DNA of 64,000 nt, from contig UCLR01000017.1 of assembly GCA_900473415.1 (NCBI GenBank), positions 153,796-217,795 on the forward strand, read 5' to 3'. The notes beneath the pieces are model-generated. The model saw only the letters and a program-made list of their open reading frames with translations, ran no database searches and was not told the DNA's origin. This DNA is from Hyphomicrobiales bacterium (GTDB lineage: Bacteria; Pseudomonadota; Alphaproteobacteria; Rhizobiales; Beijerinckiaceae). Positions 38,822 to 47,675 of the stretch are shown here, piece by piece (the stretch's first letter is position 1; every line of letters begins with the position of its first letter). A program made the position numbers and the translations under genes.

Positions 38822-40228
38822 ATGACGACGATCGCTGCCCTCTCCGCTGCCGAGCTGGGCCCGCTCTATGCGGCCAAGGAGCTCTCCCCCGTCGAGGTCG
38901 CCGAGGATGCGCTCGCCCGCATCGAGCGCTTCGAGCCCGCGGTGAACGCCTTCGCCGTGCGCGACGCCGCGCTCACGCTCGCGATGGCGAAGGCCTCGCA
39001 GGCACGCTGGCTGAAGGGTGAGGCGATCGGCCCGCTCGACGGTGTGCCCGTCACCATCAAGGACAATCTCGGCGTCGCCGGCTGGTCGATGCGCCGCGGC
39101 TCGGCGGTTGCGTCCGATGCGCCCTTTGCCGCGGATTCGCCGGCGACGGCGCGGCTGCGCGAGGCCGGAACCGTCTTCCTCGGCAAGACCACCATGCCCG
39201 AGTATGGCTGGAAGGGCGTGGGCGACTCGCCTCTCACCGGCATCACGCGCAACCCCTGGAATACCGGCACGGGCCCCGGCGGCTCCTCCGCAGGCGCAGC
39301 GGTCTGCGCAGCGCTCAATCTCGGCTGCATCCATATCGGCACCGATGGGGCGGGCTCCATCCGCATCCCGGCTGCCTTCAGCGGCGTGGTCGGCCTGAAG
39401 CCGAGCTATGGCCGCGTCCCGGCCTGGCCGATCTCGACCATGGGCTTCCTCGCCCATCTCGGCCCGCTGACACGCACTGTCACCGACACGGCGCTGGCGA
39501 TGAAGGTGATCGGCCAGCCCGATATGCGCGACATGACCGCGATGACGGATCGCCCGCCGGATTATGTAGACGGGCTTAAAGGAGGCGTCCGGGGCCTGCG
39601 CATCGCCTGGTCGCCGCGGCTCGGGCAGGATGTCGTCGTCGATCCCGAGATCGCCGCGCTGACGGCCAGCGCCGCGCAGGTCTTCGCCGAGCTTGGCGCG
39701 ACGGTGGAGGAGGTCGATCCCGGCTTCGCCGATCCGATCGAGGTGCTGATGACGATTTGGGCATCGGGCGCCGCGCTGGCCCTGGGCAGCATCGACGCGG
39801 CAGGGCGGGCCAAGATGGATCCCGGCCTCGTTGCGGTCGCCGAGAAGGGCGAGCGCATCCCTGCCTCGGCCTATGTCGATGCGTTGCTCAACCAGCGCAA
39901 CGTGCTGGCGCTTCGCATGGCCGATTTCCACCAGCGCTACGACCTGCTGCTGACGCCGACGCTGCCGCTGCCGGCCTTCGTCGTCGGGCGCGACACGCCC
40001 GAGAACGGCGCCTATGGCGAGGACTGGACGCGCTGGACGCCCTTTACCTACCCCTTCAACATCACCGAGCAGCCGGCGGCATCGGTGCCTTGCGGGCTGA
40101 CCAAGGCCGGGCTTCCGGCTGGCCTGCAGATCGTCGGCGCCTTCGGCAAGGATGCGCTCGTGCTCAGGGCTGCTGCAGCCTTCGAGCTGGCGAGGCCCTT
40201 CGCGCGTGTCGACGAGCCGCGCCCATAG
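38822..40228 (+). CDS. Amidase (amidase signature family)
   Basis: The 468-aa enzyme has the Ser-cisSer-Lys triad region: VPVTIKDNLGVAGW (Lys), GTGPGGSSAGAAVCAALNLG (cis-Ser) and GTDGAGSIRIPAAFSGVVGL (nucleophile Ser). The family hydrolyses amides, including carbamoyl and aryl amides, to acid plus ammonia. The ATG at 38822 is preferred over one nine bases earlier because GAGAGGG is then spaced nine bases away. The C-terminus is normal (GLPAGLQIVGAFGKDALVLR). It is co-directional with the M20 hydrolase and likely acts on its products or related amides. Confidence 0.9.
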   Translation: MTTIAALSAAELGPLYAAKELSPVEVAEDALARIERFEPAVNAFAVRDAALTLAMAKASQARWLKGEAIGPLDGVPVTIKDNLGVAGWSMRRGSAVASDAPFAADSPATARLREAGTVFLGKTTMPEYGWKGVGDSPLTGITRNPWNTGTGPGGSSAGAAVCAALNLGCIHIGTDGAGSIRIPAAFSGVVGLKPSYGRVPAWPISTMGFLAHLGPLTRTVTDTALAMKVIGQPDMRDMTAMTDRPPDYVDGLKGGVRGLRIAWSPRLGQDVVVDPEIAALTASAAQVFAELGATVEEVDPGFADPIEVLMTIWASGAALALGSIDAAGRAKMDPGLVAVAEKGERIPASAYVDALLNQRNVLALRMADFHQRYDLLLTPTLPLPAFVVGRDTPENGAYGEDWTRWTPFTYPFNITEQPAASVPCGLTKAGLPAGLQIVGAFGKDALVLRAAAAFELARPFARVDEPRP

Positions 40229-40241
40229 AGGCTGTTCGCGG

Positions 40242-41198
40242 TCAACGTTTTGGCTCGATCAGCCTGAGGAGGTTCAGGCTGGCCACCCGTCCCCGGGTCG
40301 TCGGACTCAGTTGTCGCAGGAAGGACTGAACGCTCGCAAACTTCATCGCATCGCTGCTCAGCGAGCGTTGGCTGGCATCGGTGCCGATCAGGAAGCGTTC
40401 CGGCTTCTCCTCGATGAGTTCGAGCCATTCGGGCCAGACGGATTTGCCGTCGCGCAGGATCGTGTAGTCGGGTGCCCGCGGGTGCCGGGGCCAGCTACGG
40501 GCGCTGAGTTCGTAGTGGAGATTGGGATGGCGCTCGAGCATCCGGCGGGCCAGGAAAAGCGGGGTGTAGCCGCCATGCGCCCAAATGACGGGCACGTCCG
40601 GATAGGCATCCAGCAGGACTGAGAGTTCCCGCATCCGGGTTATTTCGACGTGGACCATCACGGGAAGGGTGTATTTGCGGGCCAGATCGAGAATGCCGCG
40701 CATGATCGCCCCCGACGGATCGTAGTCCGCCTCGGGGAGCCCCGGCGAAGGAAAATGAGCGGCGGAGATTTCGCCGATCCCTTTGAATCGCCCGGTCGAC
40801 AGGAGCTGATCCAGCGCGGTCAGCACGGCCAAATCCTGCGTGTCCCAACTCTTCCGATAAGCCCTGCGCTCGGGCGAGATGGAAGCAAAGGGGATGAAGC
40901 GCTCCGGGTTCCGCTGTGCCGCCGCCGCGATCGCTTCGTTGTCGCTGTCCCGGCCCCAAAAGACGACCGCGCGCGTTGCCCCGAAGCGGTCCATCAGCGT
41001 GAGTTGCATCGCCTCGTCGTTCAGATGCGCGTGTGCGTCAATGAACGGCAAGACCTCGGCAGTCGCTCGGGGCTGGCCGCCAATCTCTGCCGCAGCAGGC
41101 ACGTCGCCGCCCGACGGCGGCGCCTGCGCGAGGGCTCCGGTGAGCTGCACAAGCAGGCAGAGCGCCGAGGTGAGCAGGGCGAACGGCGAACAACGCAT
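40242..41198 (-). CDS. Exported amidohydrolase-2 family metal-dependent hydrolase
   Basis: The 318-aa product has a signal peptide (MRCSPFALLTSALCLLVQLT, then GALAQA). A TIM-barrel amidohydrolase follows: LPFIDAHAHLNDEAMQL holds the first His pair (HAH), VMVHVEITRM a further ligand, VIWAHGGYTPLFLARRMLER the next His, and FLIGTDASQ the catalytic Asp. Export is unusual for this family, which is normally cytosolic. The gene is convergent with the amidase, 13 bases from its stop, and has slightly lower GC with more AGG/TTG-type codons than its neighbours. The open extension to 41333 is rejected because the signal peptide starts at the chosen ATG. Substrate unknown. Confidence 0.85.
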   Translation of the reverse strand: MRCSPFALLTSALCLLVQLTGALAQAPPSGGDVPAAAEIGGQPRATAEVLPFIDAHAHLNDEAMQLTLMDRFGATRAVVFWGRDSDNEAIAAAAQRNPERFIPFASISPERRAYRKSWDTQDLAVLTALDQLLSTGRFKGIGEISAAHFPSPGLPEADYDPSGAIMRGILDLARKYTLPVMVHVEITRMRELSVLLDAYPDVPVIWAHGGYTPLFLARRMLERHPNLHYELSARSWPRHPRAPDYTILRDGKSVWPEWLELIEEKPERFLIGTDASQRSLSSDAMKFASVQSFLRQLSPTTRGRVASLNLLRLIEPKR

Positions 41199-41602
41199 GG
41201 CTTCATCGCAATCCTTGGCGCAGCCGCGATGAGAACGCTTGGGCCGTTGAAGATCAAGCCGCTGCGCTGTGGTCGGAAAGATCGAGCGCGGCGCTATCCC
41301 GAAATGCCGTGCGCAGGCGCGATGCGGCGGCATCGATGATTCGGCCAGCCTTGGGCCGTGTCTGGCACGTTTAAATCGTTTCTATCGCCATGGTCGCAAT
41401 TATCTGGCGTCTTGTCGGCGAATGCGGCCGTTCTCTGCCGATCGTGTCGCTCCGGGGGATTTCAGTTCCGTTTGGCACGGACTCTGCAAGCAGGCGGTCT
41501 ACCTCGATAGGGCCCCGCTGCATGTTGTCAGGCAGGAGTTTTTCTGCCCACATTTGCGGCAAGGCAGCCCGGACAGAGGCGCCGCTTCAGGGGAGAGCAT
41601 GG
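41199..41602. other. 404-bp divergent intergenic region
   Basis: This gap separates the exported amidohydrolase and the binding-protein gene that begins the plus-strand transport unit. It holds no convincing coding frame; a 63-codon frame on the minus strand has no family features. It contains an AT-rich patch (CGTTTAAATCG near 41369) and a sigma-54-like promoter at 41473. Confidence 0.6.
41473..41488 (+). promoter_or_regulatory. Candidate sigma-54 promoter
   Basis: TGGCACGGACTCTGCA matches the RpoN -24/-12 consensus TGGCACR-N4-TTGCW with one mismatch, and the invariant GG and GC are exactly ten bases apart. It lies 115 bases before the start of the binding-protein gene, pointing towards it. 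Sigma-54 with NtrC control would suit a nitrogen-source operon; no enhancer site was identified. Confidence 0.5.
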
Positions 41603-43198
41603 ATGGACCGCAGGAGTTTTCTGAAATCCGCGACGGGCGTCGGCGTGGCCGCGGCCACGGGCGGGCTGGCGATGCCGGCCCTGGCGCAAGGCGCGACCAA
41701 GACCCTGCGCTTCGTGCCGCAGGCCAATCTCGCGAATTTCGACCCGATCTGGGGCACGCAATATGTGGTCCGCAACGCGGCGCTGCTCGTCTGGGACACG
41801 CTTTACGGCGTCAATTCGAAGTTCGAGCCCAAGCGCCAGATGGTCGAGGCCGAGGAGGTTTCCGCCGATGGCCTGACCTGGACCTTCAAGCTGCGCTCGG
41901 GTCTCAAGTTCCATGATGGTTCGCCCGTCACCGCCAAGGACGTGGTGGCGAGCCTGGTGCGCTGGTCGGCGCGCGATCCGATGGGCCTGATGATCCGCGC
42001 CATCCAGGTGGAACTCACGCCGGTCGATGAGCTGACCTGGAAATGGGTGCTGAAGCAGCCCTTCCCGAAGATGCTGTTCGCGCTCGCCAAGAACAACGCG
42101 CCCTGCAGCTTCATCATGCCGGAGCGCATCGCCAAGACCGACCCGTTCCAGCAGATCACGGAGTACATCGGCTCGGGTCCGTTCAAGTTCGCCCGCAGCG
42201 AGTGGGTGCCCGGCGCCAAGGCTGTGTTCGAGAAATTCGCCGACTACAAGCCGCGCGAGGAGCCGGCGGACTGGATGGCCGGCGGCAAGAAGGTGCTGAT
42301 CGACCGCCTCGAATGGGTGATCATGCCCGATCCGGCGACGGCGGCTGCCGCGCTGCAGAGCGGCGAGGTCGACTGGTGGGAGACCCCGCTCGCCGATCTT
42401 GTGCCGGTGCTCAAGGGCCACAAGGATATCAGCGTCGATATCGGCGACCCGCTCGGCAATATCGGCGCCTTCCGCATGAACCACCTCTTCCCGCCCTTCA
42501 ACAATCTGAAGGTGCGCCAGGCCGTCGCGACGGCGCTGAACCAGGAAGACTACATGCGGGCCATCGTCGGCGAAGACGACAAGCTCTGGAAACCGCTGCC
42601 GGGCTTCTTCACGCCCGGCACGCCCCTCTATACGGAAGAGGGCGGCGAGATGTTCAAGAAGAAGAGCGTCGCTGAGGCCAAGAAGCTCCTCGCCGAATCC
42701 GGCTACAAGGGCGAGCCCGTCACCTGCATCGTCGCGCAGGACATGGCGGCGACCAAGTCGATGGGTGACGTCACGGCCGAGTTGCTCAAGAGCATCGGCA
42801 TGAATGTCGACTTCGTCGCTACGGACTGGGGCACGGTCGGCTCGCGCCGCGCACAGAAGACGCCTCCGGGGCAGGGCGGCTGGAGCATGTTCCACACCTG
42901 GCATGCCGGCGCCGACTGCGTGAACCCGGCCTCCTACACCGCGATCCGCGCCAATGGCGAGAAGGCGTGGTTCGGCTGGCCCGACGTCCCTCCGGTCGAG
43001 GAGCACATCACGTCCTGGTTCAACGCCAAGGACATCGCCGCTGAAAAGGAGGCGATGGGCAAGCTGAACAAGGCGGCGGTCGAGAACGTCGTCTATGTGC
43101 CGACGGGCTTCTATCTCGGCTACCAGGCTTGGCGGAAGAACGTCGCCGGCGTGACCAGCGGCCCGTTCCCAGTGTTTTGGGGCGTCGCCAAGGGCTGA
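41603..43198 (+). CDS. ABC transporter substrate-binding protein, SBP family 5, Tat signal
   Basis: The 531-aa product starts MDRRSFLKSATGVGVAAATG, a twin-arginine signal (RRSFLK), cleaved after ALAQ. The body is the family 5 binding fold (LVWDTLYGVNSKFEPKRQMV, WTFKLRSGLKFHDGSPVTAK, LKVRQAVATALNQEDYMRAI). It would bind a peptide or similar ligand in the periplasm for the permeases encoded next. A first ATG at 41599 is out of frame; the chosen one follows GGGAGAG. It opens a plus-strand run through D-carbamoylase and further amino-acid enzymes, so the ligand is probably an amino-acid derivative. Confidence 0.93.
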   Translation: MDRRSFLKSATGVGVAAATGGLAMPALAQGATKTLRFVPQANLANFDPIWGTQYVVRNAALLVWDTLYGVNSKFEPKRQMVEAEEVSADGLTWTFKLRSGLKFHDGSPVTAKDVVASLVRWSARDPMGLMIRAIQVELTPVDELTWKWVLKQPFPKMLFALAKNNAPCSFIMPERIAKTDPFQQITEYIGSGPFKFARSEWVPGAKAVFEKFADYKPREEPADWMAGGKKVLIDRLEWVIMPDPATAAAALQSGEVDWWETPLADLVPVLKGHKDISVDIGDPLGNIGAFRMNHLFPPFNNLKVRQAVATALNQEDYMRAIVGEDDKLWKPLPGFFTPGTPLYTEEGGEMFKKKSVAEAKKLLAESGYKGEPVTCIVAQDMAATKSMGDVTAELLKSIGMNVDFVATDWGTVGSRRAQKTPPGQGGWSMFHTWHAGADCVNPASYTAIRANGEKAWFGWPDVPPVEEHITSWFNAKDIAAEKEAMGKLNKAAVENVVYVPTGFYLGYQAWRKNVAGVTSGPFPVFWGVAKG

Positions 43199-43306
43199 CG
43201 CTATCTCTACGGAGCCGGCCCGCCGCCGGCTCCGGCTTATCGCGCCGCGACCCCCGACAGACCGGGCCGCGGCCCCCGGATTGTTTGAACGAGGTCCGGC
43301 GACCCC

Positions 43307-44248
43307 ATGCTCGCTTTCGTCGTCCGACGGATCGTCACGACCATCCCTGTGATGGCCTTCGTGGCGCTGTTCGTCTTTTCCCTGCTCTACATCGCGCCGG
43401 GTGACCCGGCTGCCATCATCGCGGGCGACCAGGCTTCACCCGCCGATGTCGAACGCATTCGCGCCAGCCTGGGGCTGGACCGGCCCTATCTCATCCGCTT
43501 CGGCGAATGGTCGTGGCGGGTGCTGCAGGGTGATCTCGGCACCTCGATCTTCACCTCCCTGCCGGTGACGCAGCTCATCGCCCAGCGCATCGAGCCCACC
43601 GTCTCGCTGATGGTGCTGACCCTCATATTCGCGGTCGTCGTCGCCGTGCCGATGGGCGTCATCGCGGCCTGGAAGGCCGGAAGCTGGATCGACAAGGGCG
43701 CCATGGCCTTCGCCGTACTCGGCTTCTCCGTGCCCGTCTTCGTCGTCGGCTACCTGCTGGCCTGGATCTTCGCGCTCAAGCTCGAATGGCTGCCGGTGCA
43801 GGGCTATACGCCGATTTCCGAGGGCCTCTGGCCCTGGCTCAGGAACCTGATCCTGCCGGCGGTGACGCTGGGTCTCGTCTATATCGCACTCATCGCCCGC
43901 ATCACCCGCGCCACCATGCTCGAGGTGCTGCAGCAGGACTATGTCCGCACTGCCCAGGCCAAGGGCGTGGCGCAGAAGGACGTGCTCTTCCTGCATTCGC
44001 TCAAGAACGCGGCGGTGCCGATCGTCACCATCATCGGCATCGGCATCGCGTTGCTGATCGGCGGCGCCGTCGTTACCGAGAGCGTCTTCGCCATTCCAGG
44101 CCTCGGCCGGCTCACTGTCGATGCCATCCTGCGCCGCGACTACCCCGTCATCCAGGGCGTCGTGCTGATGTTCAGCCTGGTCTACGTGCTGGTGAACCTG
44201 CTGATCGACCTGACCTATACCCTCGTCGACCCGAGGATCCGCTATTGA
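43307..44248 (+). CDS. ABC transporter permease, DppB type
   Basis: The 313-aa protein has six membrane segments and the DppB/OppB start MLAFVVRRIVTTIPVMAFVA. The family-specific periplasmic loop is LYIAPGDPAAIIAGDQA. The ATPase-coupling EAA-like loop is DYVRTAQAKGVAQKDVLFLH. With the next gene it forms the membrane channel for the preceding binding protein. Its stop overlaps the TTG start of that gene. Confidence 0.94.
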   Translation: MLAFVVRRIVTTIPVMAFVALFVFSLLYIAPGDPAAIIAGDQASPADVERIRASLGLDRPYLIRFGEWSWRVLQGDLGTSIFTSLPVTQLIAQRIEPTVSLMVLTLIFAVVVAVPMGVIAAWKAGSWIDKGAMAFAVLGFSVPVFVVGYLLAWIFALKLEWLPVQGYTPISEGLWPWLRNLILPAVTLGLVYIALIARITRATMLEVLQQDYVRTAQAKGVAQKDVLFLHSLKNAAVPIVTIIGIGIALLIGGAVVTESVFAIPGLGRLTVDAILRRDYPVIQGVVLMFSLVYVLVNLLIDLTYTLVDPRIRY

Positions 44249-45159
44249 CCGCCCCATCCTCCTTGGCCGCCCCTGTGGCACCCGTCGCCGCCGCCGACCC
44301 GGCCAAGCCGGCCGAGCCCAGCCGCGCCGCCCGTTTCCGCCGCTATCTGCGCCGCCATCCTTCCGTGGCCATCGGCGGCGGGCTCCTTATCCTGATGGCG
44401 CTGATCGGCATCTTCGCCCCGCTGCTCGGCACGGTCGACCCGACCGCGATCTCGCCGTCGCGGCGCACGCGCATGCCCTCCGAGCTCTACTGGTTCGGCA
44501 CCGACATGCTTGGCCGCGACGTTTATTCGCGCGTGATCTATGGCGCGCGCGTCTCGCTGCTGGTCGGTTTCAGCGTCGCGATCCTGTCCTCGATCGTCGG
44601 GCTCACCATCGGCCTCTTCGCCGGCTTCATCCGCTGGGCCGACGGCATCATCATGCGGATCATCGACGGCATGATGTCGATCCCGCCGATCCTGCTCGCC
44701 ATCGCCCTGATGGCGCTGACGCGCGGCTCGGTCCAGAACGTCATCATCGCCATCACCGTCGCCGAGATCCCGCGCGTGGCGCGCCTCGTGCGCGGCGTGG
44801 TGCTGTCGCTGCGCGAGCAGCCCTATGTCGAGGCGGCAGTCGCCAATGGCGCGCGTGCCCCACGCATCATCTGGCGGCACATCCTGCCCAACACCTTCGC
44901 GCCGATGAGCGTGCAGGCGACCTATATCTGTGCCAGCGCCATGATCGTCGAGGCGATCCTCTCCTTCATCGGCGCGGGCGTGCCGCCGGCGACGCCCTCC
45001 TGGGGCAACATCATGGCCGAGGGCAGGGCGCTCTGGCAGGTGAGGCCGCACATCATCCTGTTCCCGGCGGTGTTCCTCTCCCTCACCGTGCTCGCTGTGA
45101 ACCTGCTGGGCGACGGTCTGCGCGACTCGCTCGATCCACGTCTCGCCAAGACGCTGTGA
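44245..45159 (+). CDS. ABC transporter permease, DppC type
   Basis: The 304-aa product starts at TTG (44245-44247), overlapping the dppB-type stop by three bases, so translation is coupled. The chain has an alanine/proline-rich head, then HPSVAIGGGLLILMALIGIF and the DppC/OppC hallmark YWFGTDMLGRDVYSRVIYGA. Coupling-loop residues are PYVEAAVANGARAPRIIWRH. It pairs with the DppB-type subunit. No dppD/dppF ATPase genes follow; the next gene is an amidohydrolase 130 bases on. Confidence 0.93.
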   Translation: MTAPSSLAAPVAPVAAADPAKPAEPSRAARFRRYLRRHPSVAIGGGLLILMALIGIFAPLLGTVDPTAISPSRRTRMPSELYWFGTDMLGRDVYSRVIYGARVSLLVGFSVAILSSIVGLTIGLFAGFIRWADGIIMRIIDGMMSIPPILLAIALMALTRGSVQNVIIAITVAEIPRVARLVRGVVLSLREQPYVEAAVANGARAPRIIWRHILPNTFAPMSVQATYICASAMIVEAILSFIGAGVPPATPSWGNIMAEGRALWQVRPHIILFPAVFLSLTVLAVNLLGDGLRDSLDPRLAKTL

Positions 45160-45289
45160 GCGAAGGCCCTGTGAGCCGGCAAGCGGTCCCGCTGCCGAAG
45201 CAACCCCCGTCACCCATTGCCGGCGCTTGACGCGCCGGCTTCGTTCGCGAAGCCTCCCCGACAGGATGGTCTTCCTCAGGAGCTCTGAC

Positions 45290-46225
45290 GTGACCCGCAT
45301 CCTCACTGTCGCCGCAGCCCAGCTCGGCCCCATCCAGCGCGACGAAAGCCGCGCCTCGGCCGTCGCGCGCATGATCGAGCTGATGCGCCAGGCCAAGGGC
45401 CACGGCGCCGATTTCATCGTCTATCCGGAAGCCGCGCTCACCGCCTTCTTCCCGCACTGGTGGATGGACGACGAGGACGAGATCGACAGCTATTTCGAGA
45501 CGGCGATGCCCTCCAACGAGACGGCGCCGCTCTTCGATGAGGCCAAGCGCCTCGGTGTCGGCTTCCATCTGGGCTACTGCGAGCTGGCGCGGGAAGAGGG
45601 CCGCAAGCGCCGCTTCAACACCGCGATCCTGGTCGACAAGAGTGGGTCGATCATCGGCAAGTACCGCAAAATCCACCTGCCGGGCCATCCCGAGCACCGG
45701 CCCGGGGCGCCCTACCAGAATCTGGAGAAGCGCTATTTCGAGACCGGCAATCTCGGCTGGCCGGTCTGGCGGACCATGGACGCCAATATCGGCATGATGA
45801 TCTGCAACGATCGTCGCTGGCCCGAGAGCTACCGCTCCATGGGGCTGCAGGACGTCGAGCTGGTCGTGCTCGGCTACAACACGCCCAAGCACAACCCGCC
45901 GGCGCCGGACCATGACCGGCTCGGCAACTTCCACAACCAGCTCGTGATGCAGGCCGGCGCCTATCAGAACGCCACCTGGGTCGTCGGTGTTGCGAAAGCC
46001 GGACTTGAGGCCGGCGTCGACCAGATCGGCGGCTCCTGCATCATCGCCCCCACCGGCGAGGTCGTGGCGCAGGCCGTGACCGAGGGCGACGAGCTGATCG
46101 TCGCCCGCTGCGACATGGATCTCGGCAAGAGCTACAAGAACTCGACCTTCAACTTCGCCAAGCACCGCGAGCCGCAGGCCTATGGCCTGATCGTCGAGCG
46201 CAAGGGCGCGGTCGCGCCTGTCTGA
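45290..46225 (+). CDS. N-carbamoyl-D-amino-acid amidohydrolase (D-carbamoylase)
   Basis: The 311-aa nitrilase-superfamily enzyme has its catalytic triad at Glu47 (FIVYPEAALTAFF), Lys127 (GKYRKIHLPGH) and Cys172 (MMICNDRRWPE), the same numbering as the Agrobacterium enzyme. Extended family landmarks are seen too (EKRYFETGNLGWPV, YNTPKHNPPAPDHDRL, SCIIAPTGEVVAQ). It converts N-carbamoyl-D-amino acids to D-amino acids, CO2 and ammonia. GTG at 45290 follows AGGAG at good spacing. Hydantoinase, its usual upstream partner, is not recognised nearby, though the metallohydrolase downstream belongs to the same superfamily. Confidence 0.93.
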   Translation: MTRILTVAAAQLGPIQRDESRASAVARMIELMRQAKGHGADFIVYPEAALTAFFPHWWMDDEDEIDSYFETAMPSNETAPLFDEAKRLGVGFHLGYCELAREEGRKRRFNTAILVDKSGSIIGKYRKIHLPGHPEHRPGAPYQNLEKRYFETGNLGWPVWRTMDANIGMMICNDRRWPESYRSMGLQDVELVVLGYNTPKHNPPAPDHDRLGNFHNQLVMQAGAYQNATWVVGVAKAGLEAGVDQIGGSCIIAPTGEVVAQAVTEGDELIVARCDMDLGKSYKNSTFNFAKHREPQAYGLIVERKGAVAPV

Positions 46226-46227
46226 CC

Positions 46228-46494
46228 AGGGTCTGTACTCATAATGGACGCTGTTCTGACGCAGGGCATTTTGGTCGGCGGGCAGGAGCGTGGGCGCAGC
46301 AAACCGCCCGGTTTGCAAGGCCGCGCGACGCACCGGCCGACCAAAAGGCCCGCGCCCCTTCGGGGTCGGGCGAAAACGGCCGATAGCCGTGTCGGTCCCT
46401 TGCCCGATGCCGAAGGGCATCGGGCGGCGGGCTCCTCCTTGCTCTCGGTCGTTTTGGCCCGATCAGAACAGCGTCCATTATGAGTACAGACCCT
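46228..46494. mobile_element. MITE-like element with 32-bp perfect terminal inverted repeats
   Basis: A 267-bp element is bounded by perfect 32-bp inverted repeats (46228-46259 and 46463-46494) starting AGGGTCTGTACTCATAATGG. Inside are nested hairpins: 11-bp arms at 46269-46279/46336-46346, GCAAACCG-CC-CGGTTTGC at 46299, a TTCG-capped stem near 46360, and a 10-bp stem GCCCGATGCC/GGCATCGGGC near 46402. It has no transposase. The four bases just inside the outermost pairs read CCAG at the left and CTAG at the right, a possible degraded YTAR-type duplication. It separates two genes of one operon. Confidence 0.8.
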
Positions 46495-46509
46495 AGGCAG
46501 AGGACTACA

Positions 46510-47670
46510 ATGACCCACGATCTCATCCTCAAAGGCGGCCGCGTCATCGATCCGTCGCAGAAGCATGACGGCGTCCTCGATGTCGCCTTCACGGACGGCA
46601 AGGTCTCGGGTTTCGGCAAGGACCTGAAGGGCGCCAAGGAAATCCGCGACGTCTCGGGCTATATCGTCTCGCCCGGCCTGATCGACCTGCACACCCATGT
46701 GTATTGGGGCGGCACCTCGCTCGGCATCGATGCCGACGAGTTCTGCCGCGTCTCCGGCGTCACCACCTCGGTCGACACCGGCTCGGCCGGCCCTGGCAAT
46801 TGGGCGGGCTTCCGCAAGCATGTCATCGAGCCGAGCCAGGCGCGCATCCTCGCCTATCTCCATGTCTCCCATGCCGGCATCTATGGCTTCGACCATCGCG
46901 TCATGGTCGGCGAGAGCGGCGACCTGCGCCTGATGAACCCGATCGATGCCGTGGCGGTGGCCGATGCCAACCGCGACTACATCGTCGGCATCAAGGTGCG
47001 CGTTGGCATCCATTCCTCGGGCACTTCGGGCGCCGTCCCGCTCAACATCGCGCTGCAGGTCGCCAACGAGGTTGGCATGCCGCTGATGTGCCATATCGAC
47101 CATCCGCCGCCGTCCTATGAGGAGGTCATCGGCATGCTGCGTCCCGGCGACGTGCTGACCCACGCCTTCCGCGGTTTCCCGAACGCACCCGCCACCGCCC
47201 AGGGCACGGTGAAGCCGGAGGTGCTCGCCGCCCGCAAGCGCGGCGTCCTCTTCGACATCGGCCACGGCAAGGGCTCCTTCGCCTTCAAGACCGGCCGCGC
47301 CATGCTGGCCAACGGCTTCGAGCCGGACACGATCTCCTCGGACGTCCACAAGCTCTGCATCGACGGCCCGGCCTATGACCAGGTCACCACCATGTCGAAA
47401 TTCCTCTGCATGGGTATGAGCCTGAGCAACGTCATCGCCGCCTCGACGGTGAATGCCGCCATGGCGCTGAAGCGGCCCGAATACGGCTCGCTCAAGGTCG
47501 GTTCGCTCGGCGACGCGACGATCCTGACGGTGAAGGAAGGCAAGTTCGACTATGTCGACGCCGTCGGCGAGCATATGACGGGCGATCGGAAGATCATTTC
47601 CGAAGGCGTCGTGCTCAAGGGCAAGTGGTGGCATCCGAAGCGGACCAACAAGTTCAAGAAGGTGGCCTAG
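46510..47670 (+). CDS. Amidohydrolase/deacetylase-type metallohydrolase (Atu3266-like)
   Basis: The 386-aa urease-superfamily enzyme begins THDLILKGGRVIDPSQKHDG. Metal ligands appear in SPGLIDLHTHVYWGG (HxH), a carbamylated-lysine candidate is VGIKVRVGIHSSG, then MPLMCHIDHPPPSYEEVIGM and VLTHAFRGFPNAP supply histidines. Asp lies in ISSDVHKLC. The closest described group (for example Atu3266) deacylates N-acetyl or O-acetyl acid substrates; hydantoinase-like use is an alternative. Its ATG lies only 15 bases after the mobile element, so that element provides its leader. It stops six bases before the next frame. Confidence 0.88.
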   Translation: MTHDLILKGGRVIDPSQKHDGVLDVAFTDGKVSGFGKDLKGAKEIRDVSGYIVSPGLIDLHTHVYWGGTSLGIDADEFCRVSGVTTSVDTGSAGPGNWAGFRKHVIEPSQARILAYLHVSHAGIYGFDHRVMVGESGDLRLMNPIDAVAVADANRDYIVGIKVRVGIHSSGTSGAVPLNIALQVANEVGMPLMCHIDHPPPSYEEVIGMLRPGDVLTHAFRGFPNAPATAQGTVKPEVLAARKRGVLFDIGHGKGSFAFKTGRAMLANGFEPDTISSDVHKLCIDGPAYDQVTTMSKFLCMGMSLSNVIAASTVNAAMALKRPEYGSLKVGSLGDATILTVKEGKFDYVDAVGEHMTGDRKIISEGVVLKGKWWHPKRTNKFKKVA

Positions 47671-47675
47671 CCGCC

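Noticed and set aside
41371-41562. 63-codon minus-strand frame in the 404-bp divergent gap
   Set aside because: No ribosome site, no recognisable domain and it overlaps the candidate sigma-54 promoter.
46244-46483. Frames of 79 codons (plus strand) and 132 codons (minus strand) in the mobile element
   Set aside because: Both begin with MDAVL and end SEQRPL only because the terminal inverted repeats are translated from each side; there is no protein-like interior.
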